Below the pieces are notes generated by a model, which was given only the letters and a program-made list of their open reading frames with translations, was not told the origin of the DNA and searched no databases. A stretch of DNA of 37,898 bases from Vasconcelosia minhoensis LEGE 07310 (GTDB lineage: Bacteria; Cyanobacteriota; Cyanobacteriia; Phormidesmidales; Phormidesmidaceae), in the NCBI RefSeq assembly GCF_015207255.1, contig NZ_JADEXG010000054.1, positions 1-37,898 of the forward strand. The letters run 5' to 3'. Made by a program: the position numbers and the translations under genes. Shown here piece after piece: positions 10,153-19,186 of the stretch. Positions within the stretch are counted from its first letter, which is position 1. Each line of letters begins with the position of its first letter.

Positions 10153-10863
10153 ATGAATACCGAATCCCTTTTAGAGCAGGCCAGGCTGGGCTGCCCAGCC
10201 GCGATCGCGACCCTCATCAATCGCACTCTCAGCAAAAGGGGTGCCCGGGCTCGGGCCAAGGTCCGGTCTGGGCAGTTTGAGATATTGCTAGAGGCCCCTT
10301 CTACACCCAAGCAGCAGCCCACGGTCGAGTGGCTGGTCAAGGGCCTGTCAAATCTCTCGGTTTCCGGCTTTGAAACGGTCACCATCTACGGCAGAGCCCA
10401 GGGGCAGACCCAGCCTGACTGGCAGCAGACCGTTCCGCTCGTTTCGTTCACCGCCCCAATACCGCCGAACGAAACGCCGCCGGATGAAACACCGCCGAAC
10501 GAGACAGAGACACCAGCGGTAGACCCTGCCCCTGATTTGACCCAATACTGCTTTGTCCGCAACCTGTCGCTGCTCACCATCGAGCTGCTGGCGCCGACCT
10601 CAGAAATTGCCCAGCTGGTGAACGACTTTCATGCCCTCAGTCCAGCAGAAAAACTGAGTGTTTTGCCTGGCCTCGATCTGGCCTTTCGGTCGCCGGAAAA
10701 AGTCACGACCGACGGCCTCAGCCCTAATCCCCAAGTTTGGTTACAGCAGCTCCTCGAAATTGAGCCGTCCAGCGCCCGCAAGGCTTCGATCTGGCTGAGC
10801 CGCTACTGCCATAATCCAGAGGCGACGGTCGAGCAAGTGAGCCGCGTCCTGACCAAGGCCTAA
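10153..10863 (+). CDS. Conserved cyanobacterial hypothetical protein
   Basis: A 236-residue protein without a recognised enzymatic domain. The N-terminal about 90 residues (LLEQARLGCPAAIATLINRTL, then GFETVTIYGRAQG) resemble a module I associate with several cyanobacterial proteins of unknown function. A low-complexity linker follows, rich in Pro/Asn/Glu/Thr and coded by three 15-bp repeats at 10461-10505. The C-terminal half (about 125-236) is mostly helical by composition. No membrane segment or signal peptide is seen. It follows the response regulator by 72 bp on the same strand and could be part of that transcript. Its stop is only 23 bp from the convergent end of asnS. Function unknown. 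Confidence 0.7.
   Translation: MNTESLLEQARLGCPAAIATLINRTLSKRGARARAKVRSGQFEILLEAPSTPKQQPTVEWLVKGLSNLSVSGFETVTIYGRAQGQTQPDWQQTVPLVSFTAPIPPNETPPDETPPNETETPAVDPAPDLTQYCFVRNLSLLTIELLAPTSEIAQLVNDFHALSPAEKLSVLPGLDLAFRSPEKVTTDGLSPNPQVWLQQLLEIEPSSARKASIWLSRYCHNPEATVEQVSRVLTKA
10461..10505 (+). repeat. Three 15-bp in-frame tandem repeats
   Basis: Units ACCGCCGAACGAAAC, GCCGCCGGATGAAAC and ACCGCCGAACGAGAC lie head to tail, encoding Pro-Pro-Asn/Asp-Glu-Thr steps of a linker. Because the unit is a multiple of three, changes in copy number would alter only linker length. Confidence 0.8.
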
Positions 10864-10886
10864 CCCCAAAGGAACTCAGGAAAAGT

Positions 10887-12290
10887 CTAAAATTCCACAT
10901 TGTCGGGCGTGCGGGGAAAGGGAATCACGTCGCGGATGTTAGTCATGCCGGTGATGAACTGCACCAGCCGCTCAAAGCCCAGGCCAAAGCCCGCATGGGG
11001 AACGGTACCGTAGCGGCGCAGGTCCAGGTACCACCAATAGTCTTCCTTAGGCAGTCCAGCGGCCTCGATCCGAGCTTCTAGCACATCCAGCCGCTCTTCG
11101 CGCTGGGAGCCGCCGATAATTTCGCCCACCTTGGGCGCGAGCACATCCATAGCGGCGACGGTTTTGCGGTCGTCAGGCTCGCCATCATTCTGGCGCATGT
11201 AGAAGGCCTTGATTTCAGCGGGATAGTCGGTGACGATTACCGGCTTTTTGAAATAATCTTCGGCCAGGTAGCGCTCGTGCTCAGACTGGAGGTCTAGCCC
11301 CCAGGAGACGGGGAAATCAAAGGAGCGGTCGGCTTTTTCCAGCAGCGCGATCGCGTCGGTATAGCTCAGCCGCTCAAACTCGCTGTCGATAATATTGGTT
11401 GCTGTCGCCAGCACGGACGAGTCGATTCGCTGGTTGAAGAACACTATATCGTCGGCGCACTGCTCCATCACCTGGCCAAAGACAAACTTAAGGAAGGCTT
11501 CGGCCAGGTCCATATTGCCCTCCAGGTTACAAAACGCCATCTCCGGCTCAACCATCCAAAACTCAGCTAGGTGGCGCGAAGTATTGGAGTTCTCTGCCCG
11601 GAAAGTGGGACCAAAGGTATAGACATTCGTAAAGGCCAGCGCCATGATTTCGGCTTCGAGCTGGCCGCTGACGGTGAGGTAGGCAGGCTTGCCAAAAAAG
11701 TCCTGGCCGTAGTCCACTTTACCCGCCGGATCCAGCGGTAGCTGGTCTAAGCCAAAGCGGGTCACAGTAAACATTTCCCCCGCCCCTTCCGCATCGCTAG
11801 CGGTGAGGATGGGGGTGTGTATCCAGAGAAAATCTCGGGACTGGAAAAACTGATGAATCGCCATGGCGCAGGCGTGACGGACGCGCATTACAGCTCCGAG
11901 GGTATTGGTGCGCGCGCGCAGGTGGCCGATTGTGCGAAGAAATTCAAACGAATGGCGCTTCTTTTGCAGTGGATAGGTTTCGGCATCAGACTCACCCACC
12001 ACCTGAAAATCGCTGGCCTTCAGCTCAACCCGCTGACCTTTTCCCGGCGACTCGACCAGCGTTCCCGAAACCTCAACCGAGGCGCCTGTGCTCAACCGCT
12101 TAATTTTAGCCTCGTAGTCTGGCAGGGTGCCATCGACAACCACCTGCAGCCCGGCCATCGACGAGCCGTCATTCACCTCAACAAAGGAGAACCTCTTAGC
12201 CTGGCGCTGCGTCCTCACCCAGCCCTGAATCGTCACCGGGTCGTCGGGCTGACCAGCTTGAAGAATATGCTTAATCCGAGAATGGGCCAT
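10887..12290 (-). CDS. asnS: Asparagine--tRNA ligase
   Basis: Cytosolic class IIb aminoacyl-tRNA synthetase that charges tRNA-Asn with asparagine, 467 residues as expected. The N-terminal OB-fold anticodon-binding domain begins [20 protein letters not shown]. The catalytic core has class II motif 2 around [20 protein letters not shown] (about residues 228-250), where the Asn/Asp-specific block is well kept. Motif 3 is [21 protein letters not shown] near the C-terminus (about 437-460). The ATG at 12290 gives the family-typical N-terminus. Its presence suggests direct asparaginylation rather than sole reliance on the GatCAB transamidation route. It converges with the upstream hypothetical gene. 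Confidence 0.97.
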   Translation of the reverse strand: MAHSRIKHILQAGQPDDPVTIQGWVRTQRQAKRFSFVEVNDGSSMAGLQVVVDGTLPDYEAKIKRLSTGASVEVSGTLVESPGKGQRVELKASDFQVVGESDAETYPLQKKRHSFEFLRTIGHLRARTNTLGAVMRVRHACAMAIHQFFQSRDFLWIHTPILTASDAEGAGEMFTVTRFGLDQLPLDPAGKVDYGQDFFGKPAYLTVSGQLEAEIMALAFTNVYTFGPTFRAENSNTSRHLAEFWMVEPEMAFCNLEGNMDLAEAFLKFVFGQVMEQCADDIVFFNQRIDSSVLATATNIIDSEFERLSYTDAIALLEKADRSFDFPVSWGLDLQSEHERYLAEDYFKKPVIVTDYPAEIKAFYMRQNDGEPDDRKTVAAMDVLAPKVGEIIGGSQREERLDVLEARIEAAGLPKEDYWWYLDLRRYGTVPHAGFGLGFERLVQFITGMTNIRDVIPFPRTPDNVEF

Positions 12291-12344
12291 GGTAGAGCGT
12301 GCTTGCGGTACTCGAACTATTATGGCGCTGAAGCCGCCGCGCGC

Positions 12345-12698
12345 CTAGCCGACCCAGCCGCGCATAAACCAGCCAATGATTAGCCCCAGCCCCAAAAACC
12401 GCAGCACCTGCCAGAAATCTCGCCAGGTCAGCAGCTGACTTTCCAAAGCCGTCTCTAGGTCAGACAGGCGCTGCTGCATCTGCTGGAGATCGTCTTCCGG
12501 TAGATGAAAACCTGCCTCTGGCGGCAGCTGCGGTGAGTTTTGGCTGAGCCGCTCGTATTGAATTTTGGCCCGGCGGACGCTGAAGAAGCGATCGCGCAGG
12601 GCCAGAAATTCCTCAGCCGTTTCCCGCAGCGAGGCCTCAAACGCTTGCAGCGCTTCATCGGTAGGCAGTTGAGGGCGACGCGACTGGCGAAATCTCAT
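12345..12698 (-). CDS. Tail-anchored coiled-coil protein
   Basis: A 117-residue hypothetical protein starting MRFRQSRRPQLPTDEALQAF. The frame is open further upstream to 12920, but that part overlaps the divergent DUF6439-like gene and reads as low-complexity shadow sequence, so I choose the ATG at 12698. Residues 15-60 and 70-95 are strongly helical with coiled-coil character (LQQMQQRLSDLETALESQLL). The last about 20 residues contain one hydrophobic segment, FLGLGLIIGWFMRGW, which suggests a single C-terminal membrane anchor with the bulk on the cytosolic face. It lies 54 bp upstream of asnS on the same strand and may be co-transcribed with it. Function unknown. Confidence 0.7.
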   Translation of the reverse strand: MRFRQSRRPQLPTDEALQAFEASLRETAEEFLALRDRFFSVRRAKIQYERLSQNSPQLPPEAGFHLPEDDLQQMQQRLSDLETALESQLLTWRDFWQVLRFLGLGLIIGWFMRGWVG

Positions 12699-12768
12699 AG
12701 CAGCAGTTGTTAGAGTAAGGGTAGCGTGCCCTCTACTGTAAAGGTAGATTCGTAACCAAGGAATACCC

Positions 12769-13083
12769 ATGCCTGAAATGCCAGCTTCTTCGATCACGCC
12801 TCCGGTTCCAGAGCGCCCCGACCGAGCCGACATCCGCTCCTTTAGTAGCTTAGAACTGGCCCAGGCGCTCACCGAACGGTTAGCCATTCCTGCCAACGAC
12901 TGGCATCGCCTCAGCGCCAACCGCCGAGTTCGGGCGCTAGAGCAGATCGCCGCTGCCCTGGTCTACCTGCTCAAAGACCAGCCAGAAGAATCGTTAACTC
13001 GACTGACCCAGGCCACTGGCTGGCTGGACAAAAGCCTTAAAGCCCCACCCTGCCCTACCCACGGCAAATCTACTCGCGCCTAA
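12769..13083 (+). CDS. DUF6439-like small cyanobacterial protein
   Basis: A 104-residue protein with a disordered Pro/Ser-rich start (residues 1-25), then a helical core LAQALTERLAIPANDWHRL and the conserved-looking tail LVYLLKDQPEESLTRLTQATGWLDKSLKAPPCPTHG. I associate this pattern with a small cyanobacterial family annotated as DUF6439; that label is from memory and moderately certain. AAGGA lies about 7 bp before the ATG. It is divergent from the tail-anchored gene. It also converges with the RsbW-like gene, the two stop codons sharing the four bases CTAA. Function unknown. Confidence 0.7.
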   Translation: MPEMPASSITPPVPERPDRADIRSFSSLELAQALTERLAIPANDWHRLSANRRVRALEQIAAALVYLLKDQPEESLTRLTQATGWLDKSLKAPPCPTHGKSTRA

Positions 13084-13541
13084 TTTCGCGCCTCAGACCT
13101 GCGCAGCAGCGACAGCAGCGACCAACGTTCCACCTGCTTACAGAGGTGGACTTCTTTCCCCTCTGCATGCCAGAGCACCTGGTCAAAGATCTGATAGAGA
13201 ATATACAGCCCTCGGCCACAGTCATCGATGGGATCGCTGCTGTGAAGATCGGGGTAGCGGCATTCAGCTGGATAGGAAAACCCGCTGCCCTGATCGACGA
13301 TTACCCACCAGTAATAGCTGCCAGACCTAGCGTAGCGAACGGACACCGTCTTACTTGGATCGAGCTGATTGCCGTGCTTGGCCGCATTGACCAGGGCCTC
13401 TTGCAGCCCCAACCGCAGATCGGCGTGCAGGGCCGGCGGCGTATGCTCTAAGAGCGCATCCAGAATGGGACACAGATATAGCGTAGACGCAAAGCTCAGG
13501 CTCTCCCAGCTCTGGTTGGCAGGACTTGTAATACTAACCAC
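13080..13541 (-). CDS. RsbW/HATPase_c_2-type ATP-binding protein
   Basis: A 153-residue GHKL ATPase of the anti-sigma-factor serine kinase type (RsbW/SpoIIAB-like). ATP-binding boxes are visible: N box LQEALVNAAKHGNQ (about residue 46), G1 box VDQGSGF (about 94) and G2 box GRGLYILYQIFDQVLW (about 118). Such proteins phosphorylate or sequester STAS partners or sigma factors. No STAS, PP2C or sigma gene adjoins it, so the partner is elsewhere or the role differs. The start is GTG with AGGAG about 8 bp upstream. The gene ends inside the convergent neighbour's stop codon. A long AT-rich leader with palindromes lies upstream. Confidence 0.85.
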   Translation of the reverse strand: MVSITSPANQSWESLSFASTLYLCPILDALLEHTPPALHADLRLGLQEALVNAAKHGNQLDPSKTVSVRYARSGSYYWWVIVDQGSGFSYPAECRYPDLHSSDPIDDCGRGLYILYQIFDQVLWHAEGKEVHLCKQVERWSLLSLLRRSEARN

Positions 13542-14277
13542 TTAGCTGCTCCTCACACCGCTCCGGCAATAGATGCCGCTGAGTTCAATTAGCCAGCAAG
13601 ACCATGGGCAAATCAATGTATTATTAAATACATTTAAACCGTTTTTGGTTATTTTTTTTGATATGCACATATTGTATCAGATCTCTATCATCAGTTCCCA
13701 CCCAAAGATTTTTTGGCCTGTTAGCAGAATAGGCGTAATCAGTATTTGGAACTATTAGCAGAAGCCAGATCAATCTGAATAGACCTAAGTCAATCAAATC
13801 TCACCTGAAGCGGATAGACTAGTTCGCTTGTTCAGGCAATCTCCCTCACTCAGGGTAAAAGCAGGCTAAAAGTAGCTAAAATCCTCACAACCCTGGCACG
13901 TCTAATCACGTCGCCAGTCGGTGCTAAAAACGGTGTTTTGACCAGCGATCTCGGTGCCCGTAAAATCTCATTTGCTGACTTGATAGGTTCGATAAAAACC
14001 CGAGAGAAAGCGAGGTCGCGCTTGATTGATCCCAAAAATCGGCTGTTGCAAAACTAATCTTGATAAGAATTCAGTTCACAAAACACAACGTTTATGAGGA
14101 AACCTAGAGCGGCAATCCAAAGTAACCCCAAAAATCAGTATTACTACTGTTGTAGCGGACAAACGGGCGCTGATTTCGTAACATTCCAACCGCCAGCTCC
14201 GTATTCTCACTTAGCTGACAGTTGGCCTCATTTTCGTTCAACCGATGCGCGTTCTCATCTAACCGGCACCGAGACGC
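13542..14277. other. 736-bp gene-free stretch with an AT-rich palindromic part
   Basis: I find no convincing protein-coding gene or known RNA here. The open frames are 60-66 codons, lack Shine-Dalgarno sites and look like no family I know. The right part begins below the HEAT-repeat gene. The left part, next to the RsbW-like gene, is clearly more AT-rich than the surroundings and contains inverted repeats at 13615-13634 and 13661-13672. A weak hairpin (CCTGAA/TTCAGG arms) spans 13805-13837. It could hold a long 5' leader, a small RNA or decayed sequence; none is demonstrated. Confidence 0.5.
13615..13634. promoter_or_regulatory. Palindrome upstream of the RsbW-like gene
   Basis: AATGTATT-ATTA-AATACATT has perfect 8-bp arms and a 4-bp centre, 74 bp upstream of the GTG start at 13541. 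It sits in an AT-rich block together with ATATG-CA-CATAT at 13661-13672. An operator or a small hairpin in the leader is possible. No regulator is known from the sequence. Confidence 0.35.
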
Positions 14278-14934
14278 CTACAGCGCGTTTTTAGCCGCTT
14301 CTGCAACGATCTCTGACTCATCTTGAGCGAGCTTTTGCAGCGCGGCTTTGACCTCGGCCTCGGCCAGATATTGCCCCAGGGCCTGGGCCAGGCGATGACG
14401 AACCTGCCAGTCCGGATCGGCGACATAGGGGAGCAATAGCGGCACGGCTCTGGCATCGCCTAGTTCGCCCAAAGCACCAATCGCGGCCACAGAAATCAGG
14501 CCGTTGTCTGAGCTGAGAGCCATTTCTAGCAGGTCAAAGGCACGGGTGTCACCCATCTCGCCTAGGCAGGCCACGATGCTCATCTGCACCAGCCACTCGC
14601 CCGAGCTTTGGTAGACCTGGCGTAGATCGTCCAGGGCACTGGTGAGCTTGAGGGCTCCTAGGCCGTCGGCTGCCGCTGCCTGCACATCGGCTTCGGGATC
14701 TTCGAGTAGCGCCCGGCGCAAAATTTTCAGGGCGGTTTCCGGCTCTTGCTGTCCCAGCGTCGCCACCTGGCTGATAGCGGCATAGCGGACGCGGGTATTG
14801 GGATCATGCGTTAGAGGTTGAATCAGCTCAAAGGCCACGGCGGGATCCAGTTGGCGGAGCTGGTTGATGGCTTTGATGCGATCGCCAAAATCCTCCGCAT
14901 GAAGTCGGGATCGAATCTGCTCAGGACTATCCAT
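14278..14934 (-). CDS. HEAT-repeat protein, NblB-like
   Basis: A 218-residue protein made of about five HEAT/PBS-lyase-type helical repeats, such as DPNTRVRYAAISQVATLGQ, DPEADVQAAAADGLGALKL and DPDWQVRHRLAQALGQYL. The start MDSPEQIRSRLHAEDFGDRIKAINQLRQLDP and the length resemble cyanobacterial NblB, a CpcE/F-like protein that acts in phycobilisome breakdown under nutrient stress. The repeats are certain. The NblB identity is from memory, and other HEAT proteins (bilin lyase subunits) are possible alternatives. It is the first gene after the CBS-domain gene on the same strand (47-bp gap), so the two may form an operon with the CBS gene first. Confidence 0.82.
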   Translation of the reverse strand: MDSPEQIRSRLHAEDFGDRIKAINQLRQLDPAVAFELIQPLTHDPNTRVRYAAISQVATLGQQEPETALKILRRALLEDPEADVQAAAADGLGALKLTSALDDLRQVYQSSGEWLVQMSIVACLGEMGDTRAFDLLEMALSSDNGLISVAAIGALGELGDARAVPLLLPYVADPDWQVRHRLAQALGQYLAEAEVKAALQKLAQDESEIVAEAAKNAL

Positions 14935-14981
14935 ACTCTCGATAATTGTTCTAGGACGTTGATTAATTTAAGACTAGTCGG

Positions 14982-15473
14982 CTATACCACTTCTGCGGGT
15001 TCTGTATCATCGGCATAGCGGCTCGCCATTTCTCGGACAATATCGCCTCGAGTCAGAACGCCAAGCGTCCGGTTAGCTTCATCGACGACAATCAGTCGCC
15101 GGACCTGCTTATCGTGCATCAGCTGGGCAGCATGTCGCAGCGACTGATCGGGTGGAATGGTAATCGCTTTGGCCGTCATCACCTCAGCCACGGTCTGGCC
15201 CAGCGCCTTGTGCAGCTCTTGGTTATAGTGAGCCGGGTTCGTCAGATAGATAACGCTGTCGAGCACGACCACATAGGGCGGCAGGGTCGCCCCGGTCGTC
15301 TGCCACATCAGGTCTGCCTCAGACAGCACGCCGACGATCTGGTTGGCTTCATCCACTACCGGCAGGCCGCTTATACGATTGTCGGCTAGCAGCATGATGG
15401 CCTCTTTGATCGGAGTTTCGGGATGAACCGTCAAGGGCTTTGCGGTCATCACTTCGCCAACGGTTTTTGCCAT
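14982..15473 (-). CDS. Tandem CBS-domain protein
   Basis: A 163-residue protein consisting of two CBS domains (one Bateman module). The first runs from VGEVMTAKPLTVHPETPIKEA to VVDEANQIVGVLSEADLMW (about residues 4-59). The second runs from VAEVMTAKAITIPPDQSLRHA to VVDEANRTLGVLTRGDIVREM (about 93-148). Both repeat the V(G/A)EVMTAK...VVDEAN...GVL pattern, and the linker contains YVVVLDSVIYL. CBS pairs usually bind adenosine nucleotides and regulate other proteins; no output domain is attached here. An HLR1-like direct repeat lies 65-82 bp upstream of the ATG, which raises the possibility of light-dependent control. The gene probably leads the HEAT-repeat gene. Confidence 0.9.
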   Translation of the reverse strand: MAKTVGEVMTAKPLTVHPETPIKEAIMLLADNRISGLPVVDEANQIVGVLSEADLMWQTTGATLPPYVVVLDSVIYLTNPAHYNQELHKALGQTVAEVMTAKAITIPPDQSLRHAAQLMHDKQVRRLIVVDEANRTLGVLTRGDIVREMASRYADDTEPAEVV

Positions 15474-15537
15474 TTTTCCTATATCGTTCAGGGTCTATAT
15501 TTCATTGTAGGAAGCGAGAGTCCTGTCCCAGGCAGAC

Positions 15538-15555
15538 TTTACAGGTCGTTACACT
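15538..15555 (+). promoter_or_regulatory. HLR1-like direct repeat upstream of the CBS gene
   Basis: TTTACAGG-TC-GTTACACT has two intact TTACA cores exactly 10 bp apart. This is the arrangement of the HLR1 site, (G/T)TTACA(T/A)(T/A) twice with a 2-bp spacer, bound by the light-stress regulator RpaB. Three of the four outer A/T positions deviate. It lies about 40-60 bp upstream of the start point implied by the TACAAT at 15504-15509. Binding is inference. Confidence 0.35.
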
Positions 15556-15692
15556 CCGCTAACCTTCAGCGAACGGATCACCGGGGCTGCTGTCGCCAGC
15601 CGAACAGCGCTCTCAGCAAAGCCAGAATTCGATAGGGTTAGCTAGAGATTGTTCTTTAAATTGCCCTGTGAGACCTCTTTTTCTCACAAGAA

Positions 15693-15719
15693 AAGGTGAA
15701 TGGTCAAACCACTCACCTT
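15693..15719 (-). terminator. Probable rho-independent terminator of dnaK
   Basis: An 11-bp stem (AAGGTGAATGG / CCACTCACCTT, one G-T type mismatch) with a 5-base loop lies 85 bp after the dnaK stop. Read on the minus strand the stem runs into TTTTCTT, a U-rich tract as expected for intrinsic termination. Confidence 0.65.
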
Positions 15720-15803
15720 CTTGCTAGCCGGAGCAAGTCTTAAATCCAGACTAAGCTGGTTCGCTGATTGGGGAGCAGGCTGCCCCACTCCCCGCAGCGT
15801 ACT

Positions 15804-17762
<1,959 letters not shown>

Positions 17763-17832
17763 CTATATCTATACTGCGCAGCCAGAGCGGTTTGCTGAAG
17801 GGTGGGTTACCGAACCGGAGGGGAGTGAGGGA

Positions 17833-18753
17833 CTAAAGGATCTCACTGTCCGTCGAAAAATCCGGCTCCGCCCTATCTCCCGCCGCCTGGTAGTCATTCT
17901 GATAGCTATCCTTGAGGCCCTCGACCAGGCCATACCGGGGCTGCCAGGCGAGGTCGGCTTTGGCCTTTTCGATTGAGGTGAAGAAGTGCTGGACTCGCAT
18001 GGGAAAGGCTTTGCGCTTGCCAAAGTCGAACTGGGAAGGGTCGTAGTGGACGAGTTCGACGGAGTCGGCGGGGCGACCCATGGCGGTGGCGCAGGCGCGG
18101 GCCAGGCCGTCGAAGCTGACGGCTTTTTCGCCGGAGATGTTGTAGACCTGGCCGAGCGCTTTGGGGTTACCGAGGACGGCGGTCATGGCGGCGGCGAGGT
18201 CGGCGCAGTGGCCGAGCTGGGTCAGGGCCATGCCGCTGCCGGGAATGGGAACGGCGCGATCGCGGCTGATCCGGTCAAAGAACCAGCTTTCGATTGGGTT
18301 ATAGTTCTGCGGCCCATAGATATAGACGGGGCGCACGGCGGTGAAGGGGACGCCGCACTCGGCCAGGTAGGTTTCAGTTGCGTATTTGCCCTTGTGGCGG
18401 CTCTGGGGATCGACGGCGTCGCCTTCGATGTGGGGCATCTGATCCGACTTGAGGTAAACGCCCGCCGAGCTGACGTAGACAAAATGCTCGATTTTGCCGT
18501 TAAACAGCTCCACCAGCGGCTGGGTATCGCTCAGCTCGCGGCCATTGTTATCGAAGATGGCATCGAAGGACTGGCCCTCCAATTTGGACTTGAGGGTGCT
18601 GGCGTCTTTGCGATCGCACTGAATCACCTCGACGCCCTCGGGTGCAGGTCGATTGCCCCGATTGAGCAAAACCACCTCATGCCCCTGCTCTAGCAGCTGC
18701 TGAGTCAGGTACAGCCCGATAAACCGGGTGCCGCCCATAATCAAAATTCGCAT
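17833..18753 (-). CDS. CSP41-like NAD-dependent epimerase/dehydratase family protein
   Basis: A 306-residue extended-SDR protein. The N-terminal Rossmann motif GGTRFIGLYLTQQLLEQGHEV binds NAD(P). The middle includes HFVYVSSAGVYLKSD and PHIEGDAVDPQSRHKGKYATE, and the C-terminal half RPVYIYGPQNYNPIESWFFD and YNISGEKAVSFDGLARACA. This pattern matches cyanobacterial relatives of the chloroplast CSP41 proteins, which are SDR-fold RNA-binding or endonuclease proteins linked to plastid transcription and translation. Which activity the bacterial version has is uncertain. It is divergent from chlH across a 433-bp gap and lies about 110 bp upstream of dnaK on the same strand. Confidence 0.85.
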   Translation of the reverse strand: MRILIMGGTRFIGLYLTQQLLEQGHEVVLLNRGNRPAPEGVEVIQCDRKDASTLKSKLEGQSFDAIFDNNGRELSDTQPLVELFNGKIEHFVYVSSAGVYLKSDQMPHIEGDAVDPQSRHKGKYATETYLAECGVPFTAVRPVYIYGPQNYNPIESWFFDRISRDRAVPIPGSGMALTQLGHCADLAAAMTAVLGNPKALGQVYNISGEKAVSFDGLARACATAMGRPADSVELVHYDPSQFDFGKRKAFPMRVQHFFTSIEKAKADLAWQPRYGLVEGLKDSYQNDYQAAGDRAEPDFSTDSEIL

Positions 18754-18905
18754 TTTCCCTGGTCCTCTCAGTCGTTCTCCTTAGTTTATAGGCATCGATC
18801 CCCAGAAGCGGGACTGACTCAAAACGGTCCTGATTACGGCTATTTATAAACAATCATTGATTTAACTTATCGGAATGATTATGTGAGCATTCACTCAAAA
18901 ATAAT

Positions 18906-18923
18906 TTTACTTTTATTTACAAA
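18906..18923 (+). promoter_or_regulatory. HLR1-like RpaB site upstream of chlH
   Basis: TTTACTTT-TA-TTTACAAA forms two 8-bp direct repeats with a 2-bp spacer. The second fits the HLR1 half-site (G/T)TTACA(T/A)(T/A) perfectly; the first has one mismatch. A further perfect half-site occurs on the minus strand at 18937-18944. A TAAAAT at 18941-18946 would put the repeat at about -47 to -30. RpaB control of photosynthesis genes through HLR1 is established; its action here is inference. Confidence 0.5.
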
Positions 18924-19063
18924 AGGCCGGGGTCAATATGTAAAATTGTGTCGCTTGGCTCGGCTAGGCCCTATCAGGCAAGGATTTCTGATAAAACCTC
19001 AGATAGGTTCTAAAACCCGCCCTGCGCTTTTTTAATGCGAGTGTCTTTACTCCAAAACGTCAC

Positions 19064-19077
19064 AAATGTAAACATTT
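19064..19077. promoter_or_regulatory. Inverted repeat in the chlH leader
   Basis: AAATGT-AA-ACATTT is a perfect 6-bp inverted repeat 110 bp before the chlH ATG. It contains one TTTACATT half-site on the minus strand. It is short enough to arise by chance. Confidence 0.25.
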
Positions 19078-19186
19078 CATCAAGTCTGAACTGGCGCTCG
19101 CCCACATCCTACACATCCAAGCCCAGCGTCATCCCACTCGACTTCGTCCCCTGCAAAACATAGATATTGGAAAGGAGTTTAACTGC

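Larger units (their letters stand above)
15474..15803. other. Intergenic region between dnaK end and CBS gene start
   Basis: This 330-bp gap holds the dnaK terminator (15693-15719) and the promoter region of the CBS gene. A TACAAT on the minus strand at 15504-15509 could be its -10 element, and an HLR1-like repeat lies at 15538-15555. I see no coding sequence in it. Confidence 0.6.
18754..19186. other. chlH upstream region / divergent promoter region
   Basis: This 433-bp gap separates divergent CSP41-like and chlH genes. It contains an AT-rich block (18841-18950) with an HLR1-like repeat and a TAAAAT at 18941-18946 that may be the chlH -10 element. A small palindrome lies at 19064-19077. I see no open frame worth calling. 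The long distance from the AT-rich block to the chlH start suggests a 5' leader of about 230 bases. Confidence 0.5.

Noticed and set aside
10461-10505. Short repeats as a CRISPR-like array
   Set aside because: The units are contiguous 15-mers without spacers, in frame in a coding linker.
12699-12920. N-terminal extension of the tail-anchored protein
   Set aside because: It overlaps the divergent DUF6439-like gene and reads as shadow sequence; the ATG at 12698 begins the helical protein.
13542-14277. tmRNA, 6S RNA or tRNA gene in the long gap
   Set aside because: No acceptor/T-arm pattern, tmRNA tag coding segment or 6S-like long hairpin could be seen by reading; a covariance search would decide.
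13850-14294. Two short frames in the gene-free stretch (61 and 66 codons)
   Set aside because: They lack Shine-Dalgarno sites, hydrophobic or domain patterns, and clear coding character.
17986-18693. A 235-codon plus-strand frame opposite the CSP41-like gene
   Set aside because: It lies wholly antisense to a well-recognised gene, is rich in Gly/Ala/Val from GC-rich codon shadowing, and matches no family.
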